Shown in pieces: positions 10,707 to 21,536 of a stretch of 64,000 nt of DNA. Under the pieces are notes generated by a model, which did no database searches, had not been told where the DNA came from, and saw only the letters and a program-made list of their open reading frames with translations. Origin of the DNA: Chalara sp. BL73 (Eukaryota > Ascomycota > Leotiomycetes > Helotiales); contig CAKJVC010000010.1 in NCBI GenBank assembly GCA_918026815.1, forward strand, positions 1,552,501-1,616,500, in the 5' to 3' direction. Made by a program: the position numbers and the translations under genes. Positions within the stretch are counted from its first letter, which is position 1. The number at the start of each line of letters is the position of its first letter.

Positions 10707-12202
10707 ATGCCTCTCCCAGCACCAAAAGTAGCTTTCATAGCTGGCTGCAATGGCGTGAGTGGGAATGCCCTTGTCGAATACCTGATCCGACAACCAAAGA
10801 CCGAGTGGTAAGTCAAGGAGGCCACAGAGGAAATGCATTGCAGGGCGAGGATACTGACACCACATCAGGTCGCGAATTGTAGTGTCTTCCAGAAGTCCCT
10901 TGAAGAACTACTGGCAGGACCCTCGAGTTGAATTCCTGTCTATAGATTTCCTCAAGCCCGTTGATGAAATCATGGAAACCATGCAACCGCCGTGCAAAGA
11001 AGTCACACACGCCTATTTCGCCGCATATGTTCACACGGATGATTTCTCGAAGCTTAAGGAGATGAATGTACCTCTGTTTAAGAATTTCCTGACTGCTATT
11101 GATACCGTCGCTGGAGACTCGCTACAAAGAGTTTGCTTGCAGACGGGTGGGAAGGTGTGTATTTCTATTTTTCGGTTGACTACTTAGGTTGTTGTGTTGA
11201 TGATTGCTGACTCGTGGGTGTCAAAAGCATTATGGTGCTCATCTGGGTCCTACGGAATCCCCTTTGCATGAGGGTATGTCACGCTACGGTGACAAGGGGG
11301 AGAATTTCTATTATGACCAAGAAGATTTCCTATTCGCTCTACACAAGCAAAGAAAATGGTCTTGGAATGTTATTCGACCCAATGCCATCATTGGTTTCAC
11401 ACCAGGCAGTCAGTCTTCCTCTTCATAACCTTCATTTTCACTGAAAAAAGGAATTTTTGTTGATGGAACTAAATTAGAAAATGGCATGTCCCAAGCACTC
11501 ACCCTAGCTCTCTACATACTTGTCTGCAAAGAACAAGGCGAAGTCCCAATATTCCCTGGAAACAAGTACGTCTACAATGCTGTCGATGACAATTCCTTCG
11601 CCGGAGGACTGGCCGATATCTCCGTCTGGGCAACCACAAACGAGCACACCAAGAACGAAGATTTCGTTCACGTGAACGGGGATTATTTCGTTTGGAGATA
11701 TTTCTTCCAAAAGATAGGGAAATATTTCGGGGTTGACGTAAGTCACCCCACTGAAAATCTTCCTTTTACTTTATTTGACAAGAAGTGAATTAACTTGGAT
11801 GTGAAACAGATCCCTCCACAAACCGAATTTCTCGAACTCGGGGCCGATCAAAAGTTTGGCAACGGTCTCAAAATGGCGGATTGGTCCAAAGATAAGAAAC
11901 CAATCTGGGAATCCATTTGCAAAAAGTACGGAGGTAACCCCGAAGCAATCGAATGGGGAACCTGGGGATTCTTAGACTGGACTACGGGTAAGGCGTGGCC
12001 TACCATCTCCACCATGTCCAAAGCACGGAAATTCGGTTGGCATAGACATGATGATACATATGAGACTTGGGTGGAGACATATAAGAGCTTCGAGAATGCT
12101 GGCGTTCTGCCTAGGAATCATCTTTTGCACGCAGCTGCAGGGAAGTCGGCTGGTTCTGGTGAGGCTGAAGTTATGAATGGTATTCAGCAGTTATTTTCGT
12201 AA
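10707..12202 (+). CDS. NAD(P)-dependent reductase, PRISE / SDR-like
   Basis: Five exons: 10707-10807, 10869-11154, 11228-11408, 11478-11737, 11810-12202. All phases join and they total 1221 nt, giving 406 aa, which is normal for the family. The N-terminus has a Rossmann dinucleotide motif of the SDR type (VAFIAGCNGVSGNALVEYL, residues about 8-26) and continues with VVSSRSP. Downstream features fit PRISE (progesterone 5-beta-reductase/iridoid synthase-like) and fungal sirQ-like proteins: QTGGKHYGAHLGP, the Tyr-containing NFYYDQEDFLF, then WNVIRPNAIIGF. Known: these enzymes reduce enone or aldehyde substrates with NADPH; the substrate cannot be read from sequence. It starts a run of metabolic genes next to a transcription factor gene. 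Confidence 0.85.
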
Positions 12203-12544
12203 TTGATAGTTATAACAATGAGTATTTACTCCCAAGTGCTTGGCGGCCAATCGTCCATAATGCCCTGTATGGTGGCAGCCACGAGCTGACCGCGGAGAAC
12301 TAGCCAACCAGATAGCAGTAAGGACGCTGGGGTTTCAGGGTGCTGGCCAATTTACCAGGAATTACAGGCTGTACGGGCTGTCTTCCAGCATCGTCTGCAC
12401 TACCATTGAAACCCCATTTCTACAGAAGTTCCAATCTCAGCTTCATTGTTAAGTTAAAGTCCGGAGATCCACAGCTCGAAGTATATCTAGAACCCCCAAA
12501 AAGCAGAAGCCATCAACTCGGCCACGAGATCTCCACTCCAAGCG
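12203..12544. other. intergenic, nothing recognised
   Basis: Lies between the reductase stop and the target duplication of the solo LTR. No coding sequence supported. Confidence 0.4.
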
Positions 12545-12549
12545 AAGTT

Positions 12550-12725
12550 TGTCAGAAATAGGAGGTATTAGGCAAGAGGAATCAATTAGAGGATATCACG
12601 GCGATGGGATACGGGCTTGCAGGAGCGTTATGTGGTGATGGTATTTTCTACAATTACGGCTGTAATCTGTGTGTTCGCGAGGTGCTCTAGCTCCTTGGCC
12701 TACTTACGTAAGCCGATTCCTGACA
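12550..12725 (+). mobile_element. solo LTR, family B (176 bp), TSD AAGTT
   Basis: Starts TGTCAGAAATAGGAGG and ends CGATTCCTGACA. The flanks are AAGTT at 12545-12549 and 12726-12730. A second, 189-bp copy lies at 53759-53947. The intact duplication indicates LTR-LTR recombination after a fairly recent insertion. Confidence 0.9.
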
Positions 12726-12980
12726 AAGTTGGAGATTCTGCGTTTCCGTTCCGGGCTACGGCACTTGCAAACTTTATTACCCCGCCTCGTTCCCGTTTGA
12801 GAGCCTGCAGCAAGACGACATCCCGACTTCACTTCAGCCCCAACTAATAGCACACAATACAGATCACCACCACCACGAAAGTGGAGGGGTAGGTAACAAC
12901 ACCTTTGGGGTTTGGATGCGAAGCTCGAGTATCGTCTAGGCTGAGGGTGCTACGCCGCTCCTGGAGCCCGCGAACCTGCC
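12726..12980. other. 5' region of the transcription factor gene
   Basis: No coding sequence seen. It carries a short CACCACCACCAC tract near 12865. Confidence 0.4.
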
Positions 12981-15900
12981 ATGCAAGACCAGCACATGCC
13001 CATGCGCCGCCATGATAACGCGAAGAAATGCAGCTTTTGCGATCGCACTTTCACGAAGCAGGAGCATCTAAAGCGCCATCAAAGAACACGTGAGTCTAGC
13101 AGATATCGCATCGCTATTTCGTGGTCAATATGTCGATAGACACTCCAAACTCCCACGGGCTGACTCGAGTCTTGCAGATACTGGCGAGCGCCCCTTCGGC
13201 TGCCCGAAATGTTCTAGAAGATATGGCAGGAGGTAAAATCTTGACATCCCTCCGCCCTTCTCCCTTCGGCGGCCTAGTATCTGATAGCGAATGTGCAGTG
13301 ATGTCCTCGCTCGACATATCCAAACACACCCTCTGGAGAACCATGAGAATGCGCGACGCTCCACTATCCCAAACAGCAATCCTGTAGATATTTCTTCCGA
13401 ACCTCAGAGCCAAGATAGCGGCAACAATTTTAATCGACACGATTCAAATTCCTTCGTTTTACCTGACAGCCAACGATTCTCCCCAAATCAGGAACAGCAA
13501 TTCAACTTATCACCCCCCGGTGCGGCTTCAACTGGACACGATCGGCGTCCATCGGATCACTCAGGCTTGTTACCCAGCATCAGCAATTCTTTGCCTGTGG
13601 CGTCTATTCCACAGACACCGTCACAGCAAGGACAACCTCTTGCTGGCTTGGATACACTTCCTGGAATGCATTCTACCAGTTCGAGTATGCAGAGCAACGT
13701 CAGACACAATGAACTGAACAATATCACCCAACATGACTTGTCAATTTCGTCTCTGATATCCGGAGGCACCAGGGGTGTCCCCAATCTTCGGAATGCTACT
13801 CAGGAAGGGGAATTCCATGTCGCTGCGGATGGGTCATTCAGAAACCACACCACGGAATCATTATTTGCGTTTCAACCAACAACGCAGGACCAGGAACGGC
13901 TGAAGTCACTTAGTAGGGAGGGCGGCACACATCAGTCTACATCGGCTCAGTTTCGACCTCTTCTAGACCCTCAGTTATCACCGGTATTTCCACAGACTGG
14001 AGGCGGCAACTTTGATACAGATATTTTTCGGATGGAAACAGACTTCAACCCATATGGTTACTTCAGCCCTGGCATGCTGGATGGCCTAGACCTCGGTACC
14101 CCCCGCGTGCCATTGTCAACATCTCCCCTTCATGGAGACAAGAATGGCAGCAATCAGACCTTCCTCTCCGATGAGCAAACACAGCAGGTTCGGAATTTAT
14201 GGAGAGGTCGACGATCAGCACCTGGCGTACGAATTATTTGGTCTCTCTGGGGTAAAGTCGCCCAGCATGGAGCAGATAATATGTTCTCACAGTCTCGATC
14301 CGCTATCCCTAGCCCCCCAGAAGCAATGACGGAAGGGACCCAGGCCTCTAGATGGGGTATGAACGAGGATTGTAGAAAAGACCTGATTGCATTTTGCAAA
14401 GATCTCGATGATAGGGTCTATTGCGAACGGACGACCGAGCTTGAGTCTATTTCTACACCTCCTCAAACTCAATCCGAACACGAGATGGAAAGATCAATAC
14501 CAGTACTCTCTGCTGATGGATTCCTAACGAGGGAGGTGCTTGACGCCAGTTTAGACTTCTTTTTCCAGTATTTTCCCATGCCCTTCATACACAAAGCGAC
14601 ATTTGATGCAAGTACAACTCCAACTTCATTACTGTTTCCGATGTGTCTTGTTGGCCTCGCTTTGTTGTACCCGGAGGGTTCGAAACCCTTCATTCTTCGC
14701 TACCAAAAGGTACTGACCTTCAAAGAATCCCTTTCCTTTAACATGGGCGGTGCTTACACGTTGTGCAGAGTTTGATACGGTTCTGTCACGACAACTTAGC
14801 GTCCCGAGCCCTTGGCCATTGCGAGTCATGGGAGCTTCTTATGGCAATAGCGTCCACTTTGCTGGTCGTTTATCTAGGCCTTGGATTTTCAGCATGTGTA
14901 AAGCACTCGGCCGAGACAGTCGAGCTCTGCTGATGATTAGCAACAGGTTGATGTGGAAGAATGCCAGGTTCATATGCTTAGTGTTCAAATGCTGCATGTA
15001 AGAAGCGAAAGAGACTGAATGTGTTGAAACCTGATCTAATTTTGTCTTTAGATTTCAGAAAAGCATGGGCTTTTTGCCGCTTACCTCGGGGATGACCTTG
15101 CTTTGCAACTTCAAATAGTGCCTTCCGACCACGAAAGCTCGTGGAAAATTTGGGCTCGTGCCGAGTCTGTAAAACGGTAGGTTAGTTGCTTGCACGCAGC
15201 AGAGTTGACTAATAGAGATTTAGCCTAACTCACTTTCTTTTATGGATTGACGCAGCATGTACACGAATAATGGGTAGCGGAGGAGCGTTAGATATGAGCA
15301 AGGTTGAGCTGCATCTGACTTGCGATGCCGCTTTATTTGAGGCCCCAACCTTCTCAAGATTCCTACAAGCTGCGAAGCGTGGTATGCCATTGATTCAGCC
15401 ACGACTGCGGGTTCAAACTTTCCCAGCAACTGCGCCGCCCACGCTAGATCTATCGTCAATGCAATCCATAGTGAGTATAATATACTTGCAAATTGCCGCT
15501 GCCCTTCTCGAACTCCCCAGTGGAAAAGACACGCTATGGAGATCAGTGTCGTGCAGTCCCGCAGAAACACTAGCAAGGGACCCAATGAACGAAAACATCT
15601 TCAAATCCGTCTTGCTAATACCTTCGAAATATGCCGATATATTCCGAGGCAAGGATACGTTGATAATGATGGCATGGAACAATCTGGGCATGGTTCTATC
15701 GGCAGATTTGGATCTCCTGGAAATTGCTTCTGGCCGCGAGGGTTTGGAGCCTGCTCGTACTGCTATGGTAGCTGTTACCAAATGGTCAAAGTCCAGTAGT
15801 GCTCGAAGAGCAGTACTTCACGCAAGTCAGGTGTTCCGAATTCTATCTTCGTCGCGACCACGCATATCAAATATAGCCAGATTAGATCGTCTGCTATTCG

Positions 15901-16286
15901 TATCTGCTATTGTGCTCTGTATGTATCTCTTTGTTGTTGAGCAACGAGAAGAAGATCAGAATTCCCAGGTTTTCGAATTACTTCAAGACATTGATTGGGC
16001 GACGGTTGGAGGTGAGGGTTTACGTTACCCACCAGAGAACGGCTTGTCTACTCTAGATTTGGCTTATCAATCCCCGCAAACCTCGAACAAAGCAGTACTC
16101 GACTTCTTACGGCACGGTGGGCCAGTGACTTTTGCTGGAGAGGACCAGCTTGGTGGTGCAAGCACGGCACGAAAGATAATGCTCAACTATGTACACTTAC
16201 TCGATGATTTGGGCAAATGGCGTTCCTCGAGATTTGCACAGTCACTCAGGATAATGAGTGATCTTGGAATTGAAGGCGGTCAATGA
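12981..16286 (+). CDS. C2H2 zinc-finger transcription factor with fungal_trans region
   Basis: Seven exons: 12981-13089, 13178-13232, 13299-14709, 14769-14897, 14947-14997, 15052-15176, 15224-16286. They sum to 2943 nt, giving 980 aa. Two C2H2 fingers, each split by an intron, open the protein: CSFCDRTFTKQEHLKRHQRTH (about residues 17-37) and FGCPKCSRRYGRSDVLARHIQTH (about 45-66). A long Ser/Gln/Pro-rich linker follows. Then comes the acidic, hydrophobic region typical of fungal_trans proteins (FLTREVLDASLDFFFQYFPMPFIHKATFD, VHMLSVQMLH, LTHFLLWIDAACTRIMG). Known: such proteins are nuclear RNA polymerase II regulators, often encoded inside the cluster they control. Inferred: local regulator of the neighbouring metabolic genes. 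The splice phases and conserved motifs on both sides of each intron make the model strong. Confidence 0.88.
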
Positions 16287-16682
16287 AAGATGTACTTTGT
16301 ATGTGGTATGTCGCCAGGCTCGAAAGTTGGATTGTCAGGTTTGCAGTGTTTCCTATTATGCGATTCCCTCAAACAATCTGCATCCCATGTGGTCGATATG
16401 TACTGAAAATTCAAGGAAAGGAAGAGACTAGAGCTGGGAACATTCATGCTCCTCCAGCTCGAGAAGACCGTATAGCGGAGAAGTGATGACTCCCTTGCGC
16501 TGGTTATCACTGACATGATGTGGTACCAAAAGTAAAGTTTGGTACGGGCCTCTTGTGATATGAGCGCCGAGATAAGGGTAGCCTATTGCGACAAGATATT
16601 TCAGGGACTTCGATACTTCTTCAAGCTTCAATAATTTTCTACATAGCGCTGGAAAATTCACACTGCAAAGGGAATACTAGTC
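16287..16682. other. convergent 3' region
   Basis: Lies between the plus-strand regulator and the minus-strand carrier. Nothing recognised. Confidence 0.4.
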
Positions 16683-17689
16683 TCATATCTCCACCCCCTT
16701 ATCTATTCCTTTCCATTGTCTGTATACCTTTTTATGCTGTTCAAAGAATAGCATTGTACATACGGTCTGCGGACCCAGCCTGATAAAACTCGGTATCCAT
16801 CCTCTAAACATCCACATCCAGCCTTCCACTCCAGCAGTCCTCAATATCTCCATAAGCGACACATTATTAGCACCCATAACCTTCGTTTTAACAACATCCA
16901 CCGGAGAGTAGACAGTCGTCGCAACCAAACCCGCCGAAACCGACGCCCCAAGGTACGTGACGAAATTATCCTCAAGCCGAAAATGTTTCACGTAAAGAAC
17001 CTTGAAAATATCGTATGAAGCCAGCTGCGACGCATCCATCAAGCAAGCACAACTATAATTCGGTCCCACCCCGCGAAAGAGACTGCTAAATCCCTCTTTA
17101 CGAACCATTCGTATCAATCCATCTATCGTATTCCTATAATTGTACCTCAGTTCCACAGGTTTGCCGCCGTCAGATTGCATGCGCACAATCAGCACATCTG
17201 CAGGATTTCCAGCCACACCCCCAATGAACCCAGCGGTGCTTGATAATAAGGTCATTTCGAGCATCGACAGCTTTGGCGTCGGATTTGACGGCGTTGGGTG
17301 CGGTGTACAGCGATGCTTCAGATGCTCGTAAACACCGAAAACGAGCGGTTGAATAGGTCATTTGGCGCATGAGCGCTGCCGTAAAGCCACTGCAAAGATC
17401 ACCCGGCCCCTCGCATGTGAGAATGCAGGGGAACATTCGGAGCATGGACTTTGAAGCTGGAGTTTGGAGGATTTGGAGCCGTACTTTGACTGGGTGGGTG
17501 ATGTAAGAATAGTAGTTAAACGAGACAGGAAACGAACCTACCTAAGTCGAGTGGATGGGTTATACACGCTGCCATTGAGGCTGCGCTGCCTCTAAACCAG
17601 AAGGCGTAGTGGATTCGGCTTTTCTCATGAGGTACTTTCTTAGTGGACTTGAGTTCTCCTCTTAGGATACTTTCTATGAGGGTCGCCAT
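16683..17689 (-). CDS. mitochondrial dicarboxylate-type carrier, one frame break
   Basis: Minus strand, exon 1 17689-17542, intron 17490-17541, exon 2 17489-16683. Three mitochondrial carrier repeats are present, each with its signature: THPLDLVKVRLQ (across the intron), GNPADVLIVRMQ and YSPVDVVKTKVM. The spacing and the sequence NYRNTIDGLIRM..FRGVGPN match the yeast DIC1-like dicarboxylate carriers of the inner membrane, which exchange malate or succinate for phosphate. The frame changes by one base at the A-run 17338-17341: the reading before it ends ..MTYSTARF and the one after continues GVYEHLKHR, so one base appears to be inserted. A sequencing error or a young null allele would both explain this. 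Otherwise intact, about 285 aa. Confidence 0.8.
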
Positions 17690-17907
17690 GGTACAGTATG
17701 AGTAGTGTTCGCCTCGGCGAATGGAGTACTTGGAGGTATAGCAATACAAAGTTGAACGGGTACAACTTGCACAAGCGACACATCAAGGGCATCTGATACA
17801 GGGACATATATAACATACACAAGGCAAATATATCTAGAGAGCTTAGAGATCATTGCATCCTGCACATAAAATCCCAGGCAAACGGCACCAGATATCCGAG
17901 TTCAGAT

Positions 17908-18093
17908 TCAGTTTCTGCCATCCACGCCCATAAACTTCCGAGCAGGCCCCACAACTGAACGGGGTGAAGTACCATAGATGGGGATAGTGGGAGGATTACC
18001 CATATTCGTGGTCAATCCCCAGCTCTCCTTACCATCGCCCTGTACAAGCACGGCACTAACCGCACACACAATAATGCCCATGAGACCTTTCAT
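17908..18093 (-). CDS. possible small secreted protein (61 aa)
   Basis: Starts MKGLMGIIVCAVSAVLVQG, a plausible cleavable signal peptide, followed by about 42 mostly polar residues with no cysteines. It has no recognised family. An upstream in-frame ATG at 18138 would bury the hydrophobic stretch, so I prefer 18093. Small-ORF chance is considerable. Confidence 0.3.
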   Translation of the reverse strand: MKGLMGIIVCAVSAVLVQGDGKESWGLTTNMGNPPTIPIYGTSPRSVVGPARKFMGVDGRN

Positions 18094-18476
18094 TTGGTAC
18101 CTCCTTGAATGCGCACAAACAATCACGTTTTGTCCCACTGTGGGTGATCCCAGACTTTTCCATGTTAGTTATCGTTGGCCCCATACTGCATGACGCCAGC
18201 CCCACCTTGGCCCCTGAGCCTAGCCGCTTAATGGGGCCAGGCGGATCTCTTGTAGTATTATCATGAAACCCACAGCCTCGGGTACTCAACATTCGTTACG
18301 GCAATGCAGAAGTGACATCGACATCGGCAGTTACCATTTACCTCAGGCTCCGATTCCTAAAGCCTCAAACTCGCCTTTTCTGCTGAATTCCTTGTTTACA
18401 ACGTAGCCTTTGTGCAGACTTGCTCGAACAAAACCACAATGCCACCAATTCACACTTCTCAAAGAGCTGCACAAGA

Positions 18477-19416
18477 TGACTGATTGGGACAAAGATGAAT
18501 TCATGTCTGAGTGGGACAAGAATTTTGTTTCTACCAATCTGAAAGTGGTGCGAAGAAGTATGATAAGAATTTCTTCCTTGAAATCAATTATGAATTGGCT
18601 TCTTCACAGCCGGAGTTGCAAGGATATAGCTATGCAATTATTGTATGTCAAATATATCCAAATCTCCTATCATATCCCTTTCAACACGCCTCGTCTAATT
18701 TGATGCCAATTTTAAAGGCAGCCGCATGCTGTGCTGTCGGCCGTGCAGACATCGTCGGACAATTCTTCGACAACATCGCTACCCACTCCACAAGCGAAGA
18801 ATCAGAACAGACATTCCTCCGTCTTCGAGAAGCGATTACAATCATTTTTCCATATCTGGGAATGCCGTCTTGCATGTCGGCTTGCCATGGAATGATAGGA
18901 GTCGTGCAACGAAAAGAGCCTGAATTTGCCTCGACATGGGCCTTGAGAAAGAATACTGTCAATAAGGAAGATGCGAGGAAAGGAACAGAACTTCGTTCTG
19001 AGATCTATAAGGGCGTGGGCAACTCCGAAATTTTTGCGCTGATGGATAAATATTTCACGGATTTATGTAAGGACAAGTGCCAATACTCGCTCCCCTGCAC
19101 AGCAATCTGAGTGGGAATATAGTTACCTGATCAACCGTTGTCACTTGGGGGGTATCTCATCGCCAAGGCCAACGAAGAGGTTTTTCAACCCCAGGAATCG
19201 CACCTGGTCATTGCGACTGCGATTATGGCATTGGGTGCGACGCGGCAGACGAAGAGTCATATTAAGGCTTCACTGGGTATTGAGAATTCGGCTTCTTGCC
19301 TGAAAGCGGTGGTAGGGCCTGCCACTAAGATTGCGGAGTGGGCAGATCGTCCCATTGCTTCGTTTGATGTAGATGACCTTTCGCAGCAGATTCAGGCTGC
19401 GTTGAAAACTTCATAG
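18477..19416 (+). CDS. AhpD-like / carboxymuconolactone decarboxylase-like protein, frame-broken
   Basis: Two conserved blocks are readable. One runs from KYDKNFFLEINYELASSQPEL through AACCAVGRADIVGQFFDNI and RLREAITIIFPYLGMPSCM. The other runs from GGYLIAKANEEVFQPQ to HLVIATAIMALGATRQTK. These resemble fungal AhpD-like/CMD proteins. A clean intron lies near 18642-18717 (GTATGT..TTAAAG). Two frame problems remain. The ATG frame from 18477 (MTDWDKDEFMSEWDKNF) needs one extra T in the T-run near 18522-18525 to reach the conserved frame. Near 19103-19151 the frame suggested by SEWEYSYLINRCHLGG needs one extra G in the G6 run. The coding end at 19416 is clear. Function is not certain; most relatives lack characterised substrates. 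Confidence 0.5.
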
Positions 19417-19839
19417 TCTGAGTGTCACATTAAGAAATAAATGCGGCCTGCACGTAAATATATCAAAAAGGAAGTTTATATTACTGATCTGTTGATGGAC
19501 GAGGTTATAGAACGGACTTTATATCCGCATCCCGTTTAATTTTTGGAAGAGATAACTCACGACAGCCAAATATACCAGTTTGAAAACATGAGTCTTAATT
19601 GCCTTCATTCAAATTTCATAGAATTGGGTCAAGTGTCTTACAATGTGACCGAGGTAGCTGACGCAGAAGCTTGGTGGGTTCTTGGCTCCTATTTCGGGCA
19701 GGCTAGGGAAGCCTCTGCGGGGCTGGGCTGGGTCTTCTAAGTACGGCCCCCGGAAGGATTTAGTTTGGGAATGTTCATTCTTCTCGGTTTTAAAAATCTG
19801 AATCAACGTGAATTTGACTGCATTCACATAATCTCAATC
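19417..19839. other. intergenic, nothing recognised
   Basis: AT-rich spacer between the AhpD-like gene and the CaiB fragment. Confidence 0.4.
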
Positions 19840-20042
19840 ATGTCCTTATTTAATTCCGGTTCCATACCAATTTGTCATTTAGCGACAGCAAAATCATGGC
19901 TCTTTGGGAGCAGAGCTATTCTTGGTACCAGCGGTGTGAAAATATTGTCTCGCCGCCAGCACTTGTCAACTTCGAACCCGAAAGATAGAAAACTTCCCTT
20001 GGCTGGAATCAGAGTTTTGGATCTGACAAGAGCCCTTGCTGG
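19840..20042 (+). pseudogene. CaiB/BaiF CoA-transferase, N-terminal fragment
   Basis: Starts MSLFNSGSIPICHL with a basic, mitochondrial-targeting-like stretch and reaches KLPLAGIRVLDLTRALAG. That is the diagnostic start of class III CoA-transferases. A GTGAGT donor follows at once, but no continuation (..PFCTMILGDLGA-like) is found within the next several hundred bases. Instead the FAH-family gene begins at 20157. So only exon 1 of a CoA-transferase gene remains. Confidence 0.65.
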
Positions 20043-20156
20043 AGTGAGTCCTTAGGTTGGACATTTGAGTCAGTCCCCGTAACCTTTAACCACACAGGAC
20101 AACACTCGCAGAGCTCTTGTCCCAGCAAGAAAAGTGAAGAAAAAAGACATGACACA

Positions 20157-21148
20157 ATGTCTCGGTCAAGGCTCATTAGATTTTTGACTGAGGGTGGCTC
20201 CATTGCCTTTGGAGATCCCTGTATTGGTAGTGCAGAGGAGCTCATCCCTCTACTTTCTCAAAAACAACCCTATGCTATCAGACTCGAGGGAACATCTCCT
20301 TTCGACCTGACCAGAACAGAGAAGGAAAAAAGAGTAGAAAAAGTCCTCGGAGCACTCGCTGTTGAAGATATTCCAGTGTTCAAATGTATAGGACTGAATT
20401 ATGTCAAACACAGTATGTTGCTTGCTAATTATGTCTATAAGCATTTCTGACCCGCCAATTTCAGTCACAGAAAGTGGCCGCAAACCACCACCCTACCCAT
20501 CAATGTTCACGAAACCAGTAGCAACCATAGCAGCTTTCGACCAAGACGTCTTCGTTCCCTCGATCGCCCAGGGAAAGAATCTAGATTACGAGGGAGAACT
20601 TGTTCGTGCCTCCCGCCTACATCAACTTCCTTCATTGACTAACCCAACCTAACAGGCAATGATAATAGGCAAAACAGGGGAAAATATCAAGAAAGAAAAA
20701 GGCCTTTCCTACATCGCAGGCTACGCACGCTCCAATGACGCCTCAACACGAACCTGGCAACGCGACCCGGCCATCGCTGGAGGAATACCGCAATGGTCGT
20801 TCGCGAAGTCCTTCGACAATTTTGCTCCCATTGGCCCAATGCTTGTATCCCCTTCTGTGGTTGGAGCTGCGGATGCTTTGCAGCTGAAGACGTTGGTCAA
20901 TGGTGGGGTCAGACAAGATACCAATACCAATGACCTGCTGTTTGGGGCTTAGATTTGTTGGTTTCCTGAGCCAGGGACAGACGCTGCAGAAGGGGACGGC
21001 GATCATGATTGATACGCCGGGAGGTGTGGCGCTGGGAATTGAGGTGCCGAAGTGGTTGGTGCAGGGAGGTGTTGTGGAGGTTAAAATTGAGAAATTGGGG
21101 AGTTGTGTGAATAAGATTGTTTATGAGTCGTATAGTTGGTGTGCATGA
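20157..21148 (+). CDS. fumarylacetoacetate hydrolase (FAH) family protein, one frame break
   Basis: Exons 20157-20412, 20471-20601 and 20656 onward; introns of 58 and 54 bp keep phase. Family blocks in order: IPVFKCIGLNYVKH, then YPSMFTKPVATIAAF, then LDYEGELAMIIGK with the metal-ligand acidic residues, then SYIAGYARSNDASTRTWQ. The frame breaks in the G4 run at 20944-20947. Removing one G joins ..NTNDLLFG to LRFVGFLSQGQTLQKGTAI and IDTPGGVALG, the expected C-terminal part. Known: FAH-family enzymes cleave C-C bonds of 2,4-diketo acids (fumarylacetoacetate, fumarylpyruvate, acylpyruvates) with a divalent metal. Inferred: late step of aromatic degradation beside the FAD hydroxylase and transporter. 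Confidence 0.78.
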
Positions 21149-21536
21149 ATAGAGATTTGTGTGTCCCAGCGTAGCCTTTTGCATAGATTTATATGAGAAT
21201 TGACTGATGAATATAGCTTCAGGTGTTCAAGCGCATTCTGTCGTAGTTACTGTAAAGTAGAAAAGAACTTCAAGGAAGCCCGTCACCTGAGTTGGAGGAA
21301 ATTGCAAACCACAACCGAGTAACGTGGACTGAAAGCACTCAAACATCTATTGAAAATCATACAATTCCATATAGCACTTGATAAAACGCGAAGTACAATT
21401 ATTTAATAAAGTCTTAAGTTATGACTCCTAGTGCCAGTGCCACCAAACCTGCGTCGTCATTCTAAAGAATATTTAACAAACAAACCAGCATACACTTTTG
21501 TGTTTGCCCGGTAACCACAGCATTTCGGTTGGGGAC
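21149..21536. other. convergent 3' region
   Basis: Lies between the FAH-family gene and the MFS gene. Nothing recognised. Confidence 0.4.
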
